Shown: positions 22,737 to 35,381 of the stretch, one piece after another | How the letters are laid out: each line of letters opens with the position of its first letter | How positions within the stretch are numbered: the stretch's first letter is position 1 | Source of the DNA: Bubalus kerabau | Taxonomy: Eukaryota > Chordata > Mammalia > Artiodactyla > Bovidae | DNA length: 64,000 nt | Assembly: GCF_029407905.1 (NCBI RefSeq) | Contig: NW_026577926.1 | Coordinates: forward strand, 1 to 64,000 | Reading direction: 5' to 3' | Notes under the pieces: generated by a model | Told to the model about the DNA's origin: nothing | The model's database searches: none | Seen by the model: the letters and a program-made list of their open reading frames with translations, nothing else | Translations under genes and position numbers: made by a program

Positions 22737-24141
22737 TGCCTCTGAGAGGCGAGGGATCCTGTGGAGGTGGCGGGGCCCCTCGGGACTCCGCTGGGTCTGG
22801 CGCAACGGAAGAGGGTCTCACCTCGAGGGGAGGCAGGCACCTCAGGCTTCCTCTGCGTTTCGGACTCCGACCGCAGGGTCCCTGCAGAGTTGGGACAGGA
22901 GAGTCAGGCCTCGTCTTGTCTGAGGAAGGGAACCCCGCTGGCCTCTCGTGTTGCTCAGGGGGTCTCAGGCCCCTCGTCGAGCTGTGTGTGGAACCCGCGG
23001 GTCTTTGCGGACGATGCACGGGGGTGGCAGTGCCCCTTCGTGTTGTGCCTTCACCCACAGGGTTGCCTTCGAAGAGGGGTCCGGGCCTCGGGTCCTTCTC
23101 AAGAGCGGACCGGGGAATCGGGGGCGTTCGGCCTGTGGCCCCACCCACGTGGCTCGTCTCGAATTTCCTCGTGAGACCGGCCTCATCCTGAGGTGCGCCG
23201 GGAAGGCCGGGAACCCCTTCCAGACCACGCAGGGGAATCGCCTCTCCTGTCGCGATCAGGAGGGGAGAAGGGGCTCAGAGGAAGCGGTGCCGGGACCCTC
23301 GGTGTTCCCCTCGGGGGAACCCGGCGTGTCGGGGGACTTTTGGGGGTCGCAGGAAGGCTGTCAGGGACCGTCTCGCCCTTCAGGGCGGAACAGGGGACTT
23401 CCCTTGAGACGCCGTCGCGGGCAAGGGCCTCATCTTGCCAAGCGGTGGGAACCACGTGGTTTTTCTCGAGTTGCGGCGGCATTCTCGAGTTACGACGGGG
23501 ATCTCAGCCTTCCCCTTGGGTTGGCCCTGGGAAGCCCAATCTTCCCCTCGGGTTGCGAGGGAAAGCTGGGGGTGGCGCTCGAGTCACTGCAGGGCCGAAG
23601 AGACCTCACCTAAGCGTGTGTCCGGGACCTAATTTTCCTCTCCAGGGAAGGCAGGGATCTCGGGGTTGCATTCCAGGCTCCCCCGGGGAGTCAGGCCTCG
23701 TCTCGAGGGGAAGCCAAGGACTCCGCTCTCCTCTCGAGTCGCGACGCGGGTCTCTTGGAGCCCCCTGAGCGGCCTCAAGGGAGTCCAGCCTCCTCTTCCG
23801 TTTGGAGAGAGGACCCGGGATTGCTCTCCAGGCCATGCAGGAAAAGAAGGCCCTCAGCTCGCGAGGACGGGGGCGTCTCAGGGGTTTCCTCGAGCTGCGG
23901 CGCCCGTGGGGGTTTTCTCCCGAGGCACGACGAGGATCTCAGGGAGCCTCTCGTGCGGCGCCAGGGAAGTCAGGTCTCCATGCGCGTGGCGAGGGGGAGC
24001 GCGTCCTGGCTCTCGAGTCACGGGAGGGGACTAGGGCCTCGAGACGCGTTGAAGAAGGACTCTCGAGGTCTCTGTCGGGGGGCGGCGGGAAACCCTCGTG
24101 TCCCTCGCCTTCTGCCGGGGACCTTAGGGAACTTCCCAGGG
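22737..24141 (+). repeat. Satellite unit M18 (1,405 bp)
   Basis: C-to-T at 22,816 and A-to-T at 22,949, which converts a CTCGAG to CTCGTG. The second change is shared with M19 and M2. Confidence 0.9.
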
Positions 24142-25546
24142 TGCCTCTGAGAGGCGAGGGATCCTGTGGAGGTGGCGGGGCCCCTCGGGACTCCGCTGGG
24201 TCTGGCGCAACGGAAGAGGGCCTCACCTCGAGGGGAGGCAGGCACCTCAGGCTTCCTCTGCGTTTCGGACTCCGACCGCAGGGTCCCTGCAGAGTTGGGA
24301 CAGGAGAGTCAGGCCTCGTCTTGTCTGAGGAAGGGAACCCCGCTGGCCTCTCGTGTTGCTCAGGGGGTCTCAGGCCCCTCGTCGAGCTGTGTGTGGAACC
24401 CGCGGGTCTTTGCGGACGATGCACGGGGGTGGCAGTGCCCCTTCGTGTTGTGCCTTCACCCACAGGGTTGCCTTCGAAGAGGGGTCCGGGCCTCGGGTCC
24501 TTCTCAAGAGCGGACCGGGGAATCGGGGGCGTTCGGCCTGTGGCCCCACCCACGTGGCTCGTCTCGAATTTCCTCGTGAGACCGGCCTCATCCTGAGGTG
24601 CGCCGGGAAGGCCGGGAACCCCTTCCAGACCACGCAGGGGAATCGCCTCTCCTGTCGCGATCAGGAGGGGAGAAGGGGCTCAGAGGAAGCGGTGCCGGGA
24701 CCCTCGGTGTTCCCCTCGGGGGAACCCGGCGTGTCGGGGGACTTTTGGGGGTCGCAGGAAGGCTGTCAGGGACCGTCTCGCCCTTCAGGGCGGAACAGGG
24801 GACTTCCCTTGAGACGCCGTCGCGGGCAAGGGCCTCATCTTGCCAAGCGGTGGGAACCACGTGGTTTTTCTCGAGTTGCGGCGGCATTCTCGAGTTACGA
24901 CGGGGATCTCAGCCTTCCCCTTGGGTTGGCCCTGGGAAGCCCAATCTTCCCCTCGGGTTGCGAGGGAAAGCTGGGGGTGGCGCTCGAGTCACTGCAGGGC
25001 CTAAGAGACCTCACCTAAGCGTGTGTCCGGGACCTAATTTTCCTCTCCAGGGAAGGCAGGGATCTCGGGGTTGCATTCCAGGCTCCCCCGGGGAGTCAGG
25101 CCTCGTCTCGAGGGGAAGCCAAGGACTCCGCTCTCCTCTCGAGTCGCGACGCGGGTCTCTTGGAGCCCCCTGAGCGGCCTCAAGGGAGTCCAGCCTCCTC
25201 TTCCGTTTGGAGAGAGGACCCGGGATTGCTCTCCAGGCCATGCAGGAAAAGAAGGCCCTCAGCTCGCGAGGACGGGGTCGTCTCAGGGGTTTCCTCGAGC
25301 TGCGGCGCCCGTGGGGGTTTTCTCCCGAGGCACGACGAGGATCTCAGGGAGCCTCTCGTGCGGCGCCAGGGAAGTCAGGTCTCCATGCGCGTGGCGAGGG
25401 GGAGCGCGTCCTGGCTCTCGAGTCACGAGAGGGGACTAGGGCCTCGAGACGCGTTGAAGAAGGACTCTCGAGGTCTTTGTCGGGGGGCGGCGGGAAACCC
25501 TCGTTTCCCTCGCCTTCTGCCGGGGACCTTAGGGAGCTTCCCAGGG
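24142..25546 (+). repeat. Satellite unit M19 (1,405 bp)
   Basis: CTCGTG at 24,354, CCTAAGAG at 25,002, private changes at 25,278, 25,428 and 25,505, and A-to-G at 25,536 (GGAGCTTCC). The last is shared with M20 and M32. Confidence 0.9.
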
Positions 25547-26951
25547 TGCCTCTGAGAGGCGAGGGATCCTGTGGAGGTGGCGGGGCCCCTCGGGACTCCG
25601 CTGGGTCTGGCGCAACGGAAGAGGGCCTCACCTCGAGGGGAGGCAGGCACCTCAGGCTTCCTCTGCGTTTCGGACTCCGACCGCAGGGTCCCTGCAGAGT
25701 TGGGACAGGAGAGTCAGGCCTCGTCTTGTCTGAGGAAGGGAACCCCGCTGGCCTCTCGAGTTGCTCAGGGGGTCTCAGGCCCCTCGTCGAGCTGTGTGTG
25801 GAACCCGCGGGTCTTTGCGGACGATGCACGGGGGTGGCAGTGCCCCTTCGTGTTGTGCCTTCACCCACAGGGTTGCCTTCGAAGAGGGGTCCGGGCCTCG
25901 GGTCCTTCTCAAGAGCGGACCGGGGAATCGGGGGCGTTCGGCCTGTGGCCCCACCCACGTGGCTCGTCTCGAATTTCCTCGTGAGACCGGCCTCATCCTG
26001 AGGTGCGCCGGGAAGGCCGGGAACCCCTTCCAGACCACGCAGGGGAATCGCCTCTCCTGTCGCGATCAGGAGGGGAGAAGGGGCTCAGAGGAAGCGGTGC
26101 CGGGACCCTCGGTGTTCCCCTCGGGGGAACCCGGCGTGTCGGGGGACTTTTGGGGGTCGCAGGAAGGCTGTCAGGGACCGTCTCGCCCTTCAGGGCGGAA
26201 CAGGGGACTTCCCTTGAGACGCCGTCGCGGGCAAGGGCCTCATCTTGCCAAGCGGTGGGAACCACGTGGTTTTTCTCGAGTTGCGGCGGCATTCTCGAGT
26301 TACGACGGGGATCTCAGCCTTCCCCTTGGGTTGGCCCTGGGAAGCCCAATCTTCCCCTCGGGTTGCGAGGGAAAGCTGGGGGTGGCGCTCGAGTCACTGC
26401 AGGGCCTAAGAGACCTCACCTAAGCGTGTGTCCGGGACCTAATTTTCCTCTCCAGGGAAGGCAGGGATCTCGGGGTTGCATTCCAGGCTCCCCCGGGGAG
26501 TCAGGCCTCGTCTCGAGGGGAAGCCAAGGACTCCGCTCTCCTCTCGAGTCGCGACGCGGGTCTCTTGGAGCCCCCTGAGCGGCCTCAAGGGAGTCCAGCC
26601 TCCTCTTCCGTTTGGAGAGAGGACCCGGGATTGCTCTCCAGGCCATGCAGGAAAAGAAGGCCCTCAGATCGCGAGGACTGGGGCGCCTCAGGGGTTTCCT
26701 TGAGCTGCGGCGCCCGTGGGGGTTTTCTCCCGAGGCACGACGAGGATCTCAGGGAGCCTCTCGTGCGGCGCCAGGGAAGTCAGGTCTCCATGCGCGTGGC
26801 GAGGGGGAGCGCGTCCTGGCTCTCGAGTCACGGGAGGGGACTAGGGCCTCGAGACGCGTTGAAGAAGGACTCTCGAGGTCTTTGTCGGGGGGCGGCGGGA
26901 AACCCTCGTGTCCCTCGCCTTCTGCCGGGGACCTTAGGGAGCTTCCCAGGG
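25547..26951 (+). repeat. Satellite unit M20 (1,405 bp)
   Basis: Four private substitutions cluster within 34 bp (26,668, 26,679, 26,686, 26,701). It also has CCTAAGAG at 26,407 and GGAGCTTCC at 26,941. Confidence 0.9.
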
Positions 26952-28356
26952 TGCCTCTGAGAGGCGAGGGATCCTGTGGAGGTGGCGGGGCCCCTCGGGA
27001 CTCCGCTGGGTCTGGCGCAACGGAAGAGGGCCTCACCTCGAGGGGAGGCAGGCACCTCAGGCTTCCTCTGCGTTTCGGACTCCGACCGCAGGGTCCCTGC
27101 AGAGTTGGGACAGGAGAGTCAGGCCTCGTCTTGTCTGAGGAAGGGAACCCCGCTGGCCTCTCGAGTTGCTCAGGGGGTCTCAGGCCCCTCGTCGAGCTGT
27201 GTGTGGAACCCGCGGGTCTTTGCGGACGATGCACGGGGGTGGCAGTGCCCCTTCGTGTTGTGCCTTCACCCACAGGGTTGCCTTCGAAGAGGGGTCCGGG
27301 CCTCGGGTCCTTCTCAAGAGCGGACCGGGGAATCGGGGGCGTTCGGCCTGTGGCCCCACCCACGTGGCTCGTCTCGAATTTCCTCGTGAGACCGGCCTCA
27401 TCCTGAGGTGCGCCGGGAAGGCCGGGAACCCCTTCCAGACCACGCAGGGGAATCGCCTCTCCTGTCGCGATCAGGAGGGGAGAAGGGGCTCAGAGGAAGC
27501 GGTGCCGGGACCCTCGGTGTTCCCCTCGGGGGAACCCGGCGTGTCGGGGGACTTTTGGGGGTCGCAGGAAGGCTGTCAGGGACCGTCTCGCCCTTCAGGG
27601 CGGAACAGGGGACTTCCCTTGAGACGCCGTCGCGGGCAAGGGCCTCATCTGGCCAAGCGGTGGGAACCACGTGGTTTTTCTCGAGTTGCGGCGGCATTCT
27701 CGAGTTACGACGGGGATCTCAGCCTTCCCCTTGGGTTGGCCCTGGGAAGCCCAATCTTCCCCTCGGGTTGCGAGGGAAAGCTGGGGGTGGCGCTCGAGTC
27801 ACTGCAGGGCCTAAGAGACCTCACCTAAGCGTGTGTCCGGGACCTAATTTTCCTCTCCAGGGAAGGCAGGGATCTCGGGGTTGCATTCCAGGCTCCCCCG
27901 GGGAGTCAGGCCTCGTCTCGAGGGGAAGCCAAGGACTCCGCTCTCCTCTCGAGTCGCGACGCGGGTCTCTTGGAGCCCCCTGAGCGGCCTCAAGGGAGTC
28001 CAGCCTCCTCTTCCGTTTGGAGAGAGGACCCGGGATTGCTCTCCAGGCCATGCAGGAAAAGAAGGCCCTCAGCTCGCGAGGACGGGGGCGTCTCAGGGGT
28101 TTCCTCGAGCTGCGGCGCCCGTGGGGGTTTTCTCCCGAGGCACGACGAGGATCTCAGGGAGCCTCTCGTGCGGCGCCAGGGAAGTCAGGTCTCCATGCGC
28201 GTGGCGAGGGGGAGCGCGTCCTGGCTCTCGAGTCACGGGAGGGGACTAGGGCCTCGAGACGCGTTGAAGAAGGACTCTCGAGGTCTTTGTCGGGGGGCGG
28301 CGGGAAACCCTCGTGTCCCTCGCCTTCTGCCGGGGACCTTAGGGAACTTCCCAGGG
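26952..28356 (+). repeat. Satellite unit M21 (1,405 bp)
   Basis: T-to-G at 27,651 (CATCTGGCC) is the first of the trimer markers. CCTAAGAG at 27,812. Confidence 0.9.
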
Positions 28357-29761
28357 TGCCTCTGAGAGGCGAGGGATCCTGTGGAGGTGGCGGGGCCCCT
28401 CGGGACTCCGCTGGGTCTGGCGCAACGGAAGAGGGCCTCACCTCGAGGGGAGGCAGGCACCTCAGGCTTCCTCTGCGTTTCGGACTCCGACCGCAGGGTC
28501 CCTGCAGAGTTGGGACAGGAGAGTCAGGCCTCGTCTTGTCTGAGGAAGGGAACCCCGCTGGCCTCTCGAGTTGCTCAGGGGGTCTCAGGCCCCTCGTCGA
28601 GCTGTGTGTGGAACCCGCGGGTCTTTGCGGACGATGCACGGGGGTGGCAGTGCCCCTTCGTGTTGTGCCTTCACCCACAGGGTTGCCTTCGAAGAGGGGT
28701 CCGGGCCTCGGGTCCTTCTCAAGAGCGGACCGGGGAATCGGGGGCGTTCGGCCTGTGGCCCCACCCACGTGGCTCGTCTCGAATTTCCTCGTGAGACCGG
28801 CCTCATCCTGAGGTGCGCCGGGAAGGCCGGGAACCCCTTCCAGACGACGCAGGGGAATCGCCTCTCCTGTCGCGATCAGGAGGGGAGAAGGGGCTCAGAG
28901 GAAGCGGTGCCGGGACCCTCGGTGTTCCCCTCGGGGGAACCCGGCGTGTCGGGGGACTTTTGGGGGTCGCAGGAAGGCTGTCAGGGACCGTCTCGCCCTT
29001 CAGGGCGGAACAGGGGACTTCCCTTGAGACGCCGTCGCGGGCAAGGGCCTCATCTGGCCAAGCGGTGGGAACCACGTGGTTTTTCTCGAGTTGCGGCGGC
29101 ATTCTCGAGTTACGACGGGGATCTCAGCCTTCCCCTTGGGTTGGCCCTGGGAAGCCCAATCTTCCCCTCGGGTTGCGAGGGAAAGCTGGGGGTGGCGCTC
29201 GAGTCACTGCAGGGCCTAAGAGACCTCACCTAAGCGTGTGTCCGGGACCTAATTTTCCTCTCCAGGGAAGGCAGGGATCTCGGGGTTGCATTCCAGGCTC
29301 CCCCGGGGAGTCAGGCCTCGTCTCGAGGGGAAGCCAAGGACTCCGCTCTCCTCTCGAGTCGCGACGCGGGTCTCTTGGAGCCCCCTGAGCGGCCTCAAGG
29401 GAGTCCAGCCTCCTCTTCCGTTTGGAGAGAGGACCCGGGATTGCTCTCCAGGCCATGCAGGAAAAGAAGGCCCTCAGCTCGCGAGGACGGGGGCGTCTCA
29501 GGGGTTTCCTCGAGCTGCGGCGCCCGTGGGGGTTTTCTCCCGAGGCACGACGAGGATCTCAGGGAGCCTCTCGTGCGGCGCCAGGGAAGTCAGGTCTCCA
29601 TGCGCGTGGCGAGGGGGAGCGCGTCCTGGCTCTCGAGTCACGGGAGGGGACTAGGGCCTCGAGACACGTTGAAGAAGGACTCTCGAGGTCTTTGTCGGGG
29701 GGCGGCGGGAAACCCTCGTGTCCCTCGCCTTCTGCCGGGGACCTTAGGGAACTTCCCAGGG
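28357..29761 (+). repeat. Satellite unit M22 (1,405 bp)
   Basis: CATCTGGCC at 29,056. Private C-to-G at 28,846 and G-to-A at 29,666. Confidence 0.9.
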
Positions 29762-31166
29762 TGCCTCTGAGAGGCGAGGGATCCTGTGGAGGTGGCGGGG
29801 CCCCTCGGGACTCCGCTGGGTCTGGCGCAATGGAAGAGGGCCTCACCTCGAGGGGAGGCAGGCACCTCAGGCTTCCTCTGCGTTTCGGACTCCGACCGCA
29901 GGGTCCCTGCAGAGTTGGGACAGGAGAGTCAGGCCTCGTCTTGTCTGAGGAAGGGAACCCCGCTGGCCTCTCGAGTTGCTCAGGGGGTCTCAGGCCCCTC
30001 GTCGAGCTGTGTGTGGAACCCGCGGGTCTTTGCGGACGATGCACGGGGGTGGCAGTGCCCCTTCGTGTTGTGCCTTCACCCACAGGGTTGCCTTCGAAGA
30101 GGGGTCCGGGCCTCGGGTCCTTCTCAAGAGCGGACCGGGGAATCGGGGGCGTTCGGCCTGTGGCCCCACCCACGTGGCTCGTCTCGAATTTCCTCGTGAG
30201 ACCGGCCTCATCCTGAGGTGCGCCGGGAAGGCCGGGAACCCCTTCCAGACCACGCAGGGGAATCGCCTCTCCTGTCGCGATCAGGAGGGGAGAAGGGGCT
30301 CAGAGGAAGCGGTGCCGGGACCCTCGGTGTTCCCCTCGGGGGAACCCGGCGTGTCGGGGGACTTTTGGGGGTCGCAGGAAGGCTGTCAGGGACCGTCTCG
30401 CCCTTCAGGGCGGAACAGGGGACTTCCCTTGAGACGCCGTCGCGGGCAAGGGCCTCATCTTGCCAAGCGGTGGGAACCACGTGGTTTTTCTCGAGTTGCG
30501 GCGGCATTCTCGAGTTACGACGGGGATCTCAGCCTTCCCCTTGGGTTGGCCCTGGGAAGCCCAATCTTCCCCTCGGGTTGCGAGGGAAAGCTGGGGGTGG
30601 CGCTCGAGTCACTGCAGGGCCTAAGAGACCTCACCTAAGCGTGTGTCCGGGACCTAATTTTCCTCTCCAGGGAAGGCAGGGATCTCGGGGTTGCATTCCA
30701 GGCTCCCCCGGGGAGTCAGGCCTCGTCTCGAGGGGAAGCCAAGGACTCCGCTCTCCTCTCGAGTCGCGACGCGGGTCTCTTGGAGCCCCCTGAGCGGCCT
30801 CAAGGGAGTCCAGCCTCCTCTTCCGTTTGGAGAGAGGACCCGGGATTGCTCTCCAGGCCATGCAGGAAAAGAAGGCCCTCAGCTCGCGAGGACGGGGGCG
30901 TCTCAGGGGTTTCCTCGAGCTGCGGCGCCCGTGGGGGTTTTCTCCCGAGGCACGACGAGGATCTCAGGGAGCCTCTCGTGCGGCGCCAGGGAAGTCAGGT
31001 CTCCATGCGCGTGGCGAGGGGGAGCGCGTCCTGGCTCTCGAGTCACGGGAGGGGACTAGGGCCTCGAGACGCGTTGAAGAAGGACTCTCGAGGTCTCTGT
31101 CGGGGGGCGGCGGGAAACCCTCGTGTCCCTCGCCTTCTGCCGGGGACCTTAGGGAACTTCCCAGGG
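29762..31166 (+). repeat. Satellite unit M23 (1,405 bp)
   Basis: Third position of the trimer: CATCTTGCC at 30,461. Private C-to-T at 29,831. CCTAAGAG at 30,622. Confidence 0.9.
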
Positions 31167-32571
31167 TGCCTCTGAGAGGCGAGGGATCCTGTGGAGGTGG
31201 CGGGGCCCCTCGGGACTCCGCTGGGTCTGGCGCAACGGAAGAGGGCCTCACCTCGAGGGGAGGCAGGCACCTCAGGCTTCCTCTGCGTTTCGGACTCCGA
31301 CCGCAGGGTCCCTGCAGAGTTGGGACAGGAGAGTCAGGCCTCGTCTTGTCTGAGGAAGGGAACCCCGCTGGCCTCTCGAGTTGCTCAGGGGGTCTCAGGC
31401 CCCTCGTCGAGCTGTGTGTGGAACCCGCGGGTCTTTGCGGACGATGCACGGGGGTGGCAGTGCCCCTTCGTGTTGTGCCTTCACCCACAGGGTTGCCTTC
31501 GAAGAGGGGTCCGGGCCTCGGGTCCTTCTCAAGAGCGGACCGGGGAATCGGGGGCGTTCGGCCTGTGGCCCCACCCACGTGGCTCGTCTCGAATTTCCTC
31601 GTGAGACCGGCCTCATCCTGAGGTGCGCCGGGAAGGCCGGGAACCCCTTCCAGACCACGCAGGGGAATCGCCTCTCCTGTCGCGATCAGGAGGGGAGAAG
31701 GGGCTCAGAGGAAGCGGTGCCGGGACCCTCGGTGTTCCCCTCGGGGGAACCCGGCGTGTCGGGGGACTTTTGGGGGTCGCAGGAAGGCTGTCAGGGACCG
31801 TCTCGCCCTTCAGGGCGGAACAGGGGACTTCCCTTGAGACGCCGTCGCGGGCAAGGGCCTCATCTGGCCAAGCGGTGGGAACCACGTGGTTTTTCTCGAG
31901 TTGCGGCGGCATTCTCGAGTTACGACGGGGATCTCAGCCTTCCCCTTGGGTTGGCCCTGGGAAGCCCAATCTTCCCCTCGGGTTGCGAGGGAAAGCTGGG
32001 GGTGGCGCTCGAGTCACTGCAGGGCCTAAGAGACCTCACCTAAGCGTGTGTCCGGGACCTAATTTTCCTCTCCAGGGAAGGCAGGGATCTCGGGGTTGCA
32101 TTCCAGGCTCCCCCGGGGAGTCAGGCCTCGTCTCGAGGGGAAGCCAAGGACTCCGCTCTCCTCTCGAGTCGCGACGCGGGTCTCTTGGAGCCCCCTGAGC
32201 GGCCTCAAGGGAGTCCAGCCTCCTCTTCCGTTTGGAGAGAGGACCCGGGATTGCTCTCCAGGCCATGCAGGAAAAGAAGGCCCTCAGCTCGCGAGGACGG
32301 GGGCGTCTCAGGGGTTTCCTCGAGCTGCGGCGCCCGTGGGGGTTTTCTCCCGAGGCACGACGAGGATCTCAGGGAGCCTCTCGTGCGGCGCCAGGGAAGT
32401 CAGGTCTCCATGCGCGTGGCGAGGGGGAGCGCGTCCTGGCTCTCGAGTCACGGGAGGGGACTAGGGCCTCGAGACGCGTTGAAGAAGGACTCTCGAGGTC
32501 TTTGTCGGGGGGCGGCGGGAAACCCTCGTGTCCCTCGCCTTCTGCCGGGGACCTTAGGGAACTTCCCAGGG
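31167..32571 (+). repeat. Satellite unit M24 (1,405 bp)
   Basis: CATCTGGCC at 31,866 and CCTAAGAG at 32,027. The left limit of the duplicated trimer falls inside it at 31,357. Confidence 0.9.
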
Positions 32572-33976
32572 TGCCTCTGAGAGGCGAGGGATCCTGTGGA
32601 GGTGGCGGGGCCCCTCGGGACTCCGCTGGGTCTGGCGCAACGGAAGAGGGCCTCACCTCGAGGGGAGGCAGGCACCTCAGGCTTCCTCTGCGTTTCGGAC
32701 TCCGACCGCAGGGTCCCTGCAGAGTTGGGACAGGAGAGTCAGGCCTCGTCTTGTCTGAGGAAGGGAACCCCGCTGGCCTCTCGAGTTGCTCAGGGGGTCT
32801 CAGGCCCCTCGTCCAGCTGTGTGTGGAACCCGCGGGTCTTTGCGGACGATGCACGGGGGTGGCAGTGCCCCTTCGTGTTGTGCCTTCACCCACAGGGTTG
32901 CCTTCGAAGAGGGGTCCGGGCCTCGGGTCCTTCTCAAGAGCGGACCGGGGAATCGGGGGCGTTCGGCCTGTGGCCCCACCCACGTGGCTCGTCTCGAATT
33001 TCCTCGTGAGACCGGCCTCATCCTGAGGTGCGCCGGGAAGGCCGGGAACCCCTTCCAGACCACGCAGGGGAATCGCCTCTCCTGTCGCGATCAGGAGGGG
33101 AGAAGGGGCTCAGAGGAAGCGGTGCCGGGACCCTCGGTGTTCCCCTCGGGGGAACCCGGCGTGTCGGGGGACTTTTGGGGGTCGCAGGAAGGCTGTCAGG
33201 GACCGTCTCGCCCTTCAGGGCGGAACAGGGGACTTCCCTTGAGACGCCGTCGCGGGCAAGGGCCTCATCTGGCCAAGCGGTGGGAACCACGTGGTTTTTC
33301 TCGAGTTGCGGCGGCATTCTCGAGTTACGACGGGGATCTCAGCCTTCCCCTTGGGTTGGCCCTGGGAAGCCCAATCTTCCCCTCGGGTTGCGAGGGAACG
33401 CTGGGGGTGGCGCTCGAGTCACTGCAGGGCCGAAGAGACCTCACCTAAGCGTGTGTCCGGGACCTAATTTTCCTCTCCAGGGAAGGCAGGGATCTCGGGG
33501 TTGCATTCCAGGCTCCCCCGGGGAGTCAGGCCTCGTCTCGAGGGGAAGCCAAGGACTCCGCTCTCCTCTCGAGTCGCGACGCGGGTCTCTTGGAGCCCCC
33601 TGAGCGGCCTCAAGGGAGTCCAGCCTCCTCTTCCGTTTGGAGAGAGGACCCGGGATTGCTCTCCAGGCCATGCAGGAAAAGAAGGCCCTCAGCTCGCGAG
33701 GACGGGGGCGTCTCAGGGGTTTCCTCGAGCTGCGGCGCCCGTGGGGGTTTTCTCCCGAGGCACGACGAGGATCTCAGGGAGCCTCTCGTGCGGCGCCAGG
33801 GAAGTCAGGTCTCCATGCGCGTGGCGAGGGGGAGCGCGTCCTGGCTCTCGAGTCACGGGAGGGGACTAGGGCCTCGAGACGCGTTGAAGAAGGACTCTCG
33901 AGGTCTTTGTCGGGGGGCGGCGGGAAACCCTCGTGTCCCTCGCCTTCTGCCGGGGACCTTAGGGAACTTCCCAGGG
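32572..33976 (+). repeat. Satellite unit M25 (1,405 bp)
   Basis: GTCCAGCTG at 32,814, CATCTGGCC at 33,271 and GAGGGAACG at 33,399. Same as M28. Confidence 0.9.
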
Positions 33977-35381
33977 TGCCTCTGAGAGGCGAGGGATCCT
34001 GTGGAGGTGGCGGGGCCCCTCGGGACTCCGCTGGGTCTGGCGCAACGGAAGAGGGCCTCACCTCGAGGGGAGGCAGGCACCTCAGGCTTCCTCTGCGTTT
34101 CGGACTCTGACCGCAGGGTCCCTGCAGAGTTGGGACAGGAGAGTCAGGCCTCGTCTTGTCTGAGGAAGGGAACCCCGCTGGCCTCTCGAGTTGCTCAGGG
34201 GGTCTCAGGCCCCTCGTCGAGCTGTGTGTGGAACCCGCGGGTCTTTGCGGACGATGCACGGGGGTGGCAGTGCCCCTTCGTGTTGTGCCTTCACCCACAG
34301 GGTTGCCTTCGAAGAGGGGTCCGGGCCTCGGGTCCTTCTCAAGAGCGGACCGGGGAATCGGGGGCGTTCGGCCTGTGGCCCCACCCACGTGGCTCGTCTC
34401 GAATTTCCTCGTGAGACCGGCCTCATCCTGAGGTGCGCCGGGAAGGCCGGGAACCCCTTCCAGACCACGCAGGGGAATCGCCTCTCCTGTCGCGATCAGG
34501 AGGGGAGAAGGGGCTCAGAGGAAGCGGTGCCGGGACCCTCGGTGTTCCCCTCGGGGGAACCCGGCGTGTCGGGGGACTTTTGGGGGTCGCAGGATGGCTG
34601 TCAGGGACCGTCTCGCCCTTCAGGGCGGAACAGGGGACTTCCCTTGAGACGCCGTCGCGGGCAAGGGCCTCATCTTGCCAAGCGGTGGGAACCACGTGGT
34701 TTTTCTCGAGTTGCGGCGGCATTCTCGAGTTACGACGGGGATCTCAGCCTTCCCCTTGGGTTGGCCCTGGGAAGCCCAATCTTCCCCTCGGGTTGCGAGG
34801 GAAAGCTGGGGGTGGCGCTCGAGTCACTGCAGGGCCGAAGAGACCTCACCTAAGCGTGTGTCCGGGACCTAATTTTCCTCTCCAGGGAAGGCAGGGATCT
34901 CGGGGTTGCATTCCAGGCTCCCCCGGGGAGTCAGGCCTCGTCTCGAGGGGAAGCCAAGGACTCCGCTCTCCTCTCGAGTCGCGACGCGGGTCTCTTGGAG
35001 CCCCCTGAGCGGCCTCAAGGGAGTCCAGCCTCCTCTTCCGTTTGGAGAGAGGACCCGGGATTGCTCTCCAGGCCATGCAGGAAAAGAAGGCCCTCAGCTC
35101 GCGAGGACGGGGGCGTCTCAGGGGTTTCCTCGAGCTGCGGCGCCCGTGGGGGTTTTCTCCCGAGGCACGACGAGGATCTCAGGGAGCCTCTCGTGCGGCG
35201 CCAGGGAAGTCAGGTCTCCATGCGCGTGGCGAGGGGGAGCGCGTCCTGGCTCTCGAGTCACGGGAGGGGACTAGGGCCTCGAGACGCGTTGAAGAAGGAC
35301 TCTCGAGGTCTTTGTCGGGGGGCGGCGGGAAACCCTCGTGTCCCTCGCCTTCTGCCGGGGACCTTAGGGAACTTCCCAGGG
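33977..35381 (+). repeat. Satellite unit M26 (1,405 bp)
   Basis: C-to-T at 34,108 and A-to-T at 34,595. Trimer marker T at 34,676. Same as M29. Confidence 0.9.
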
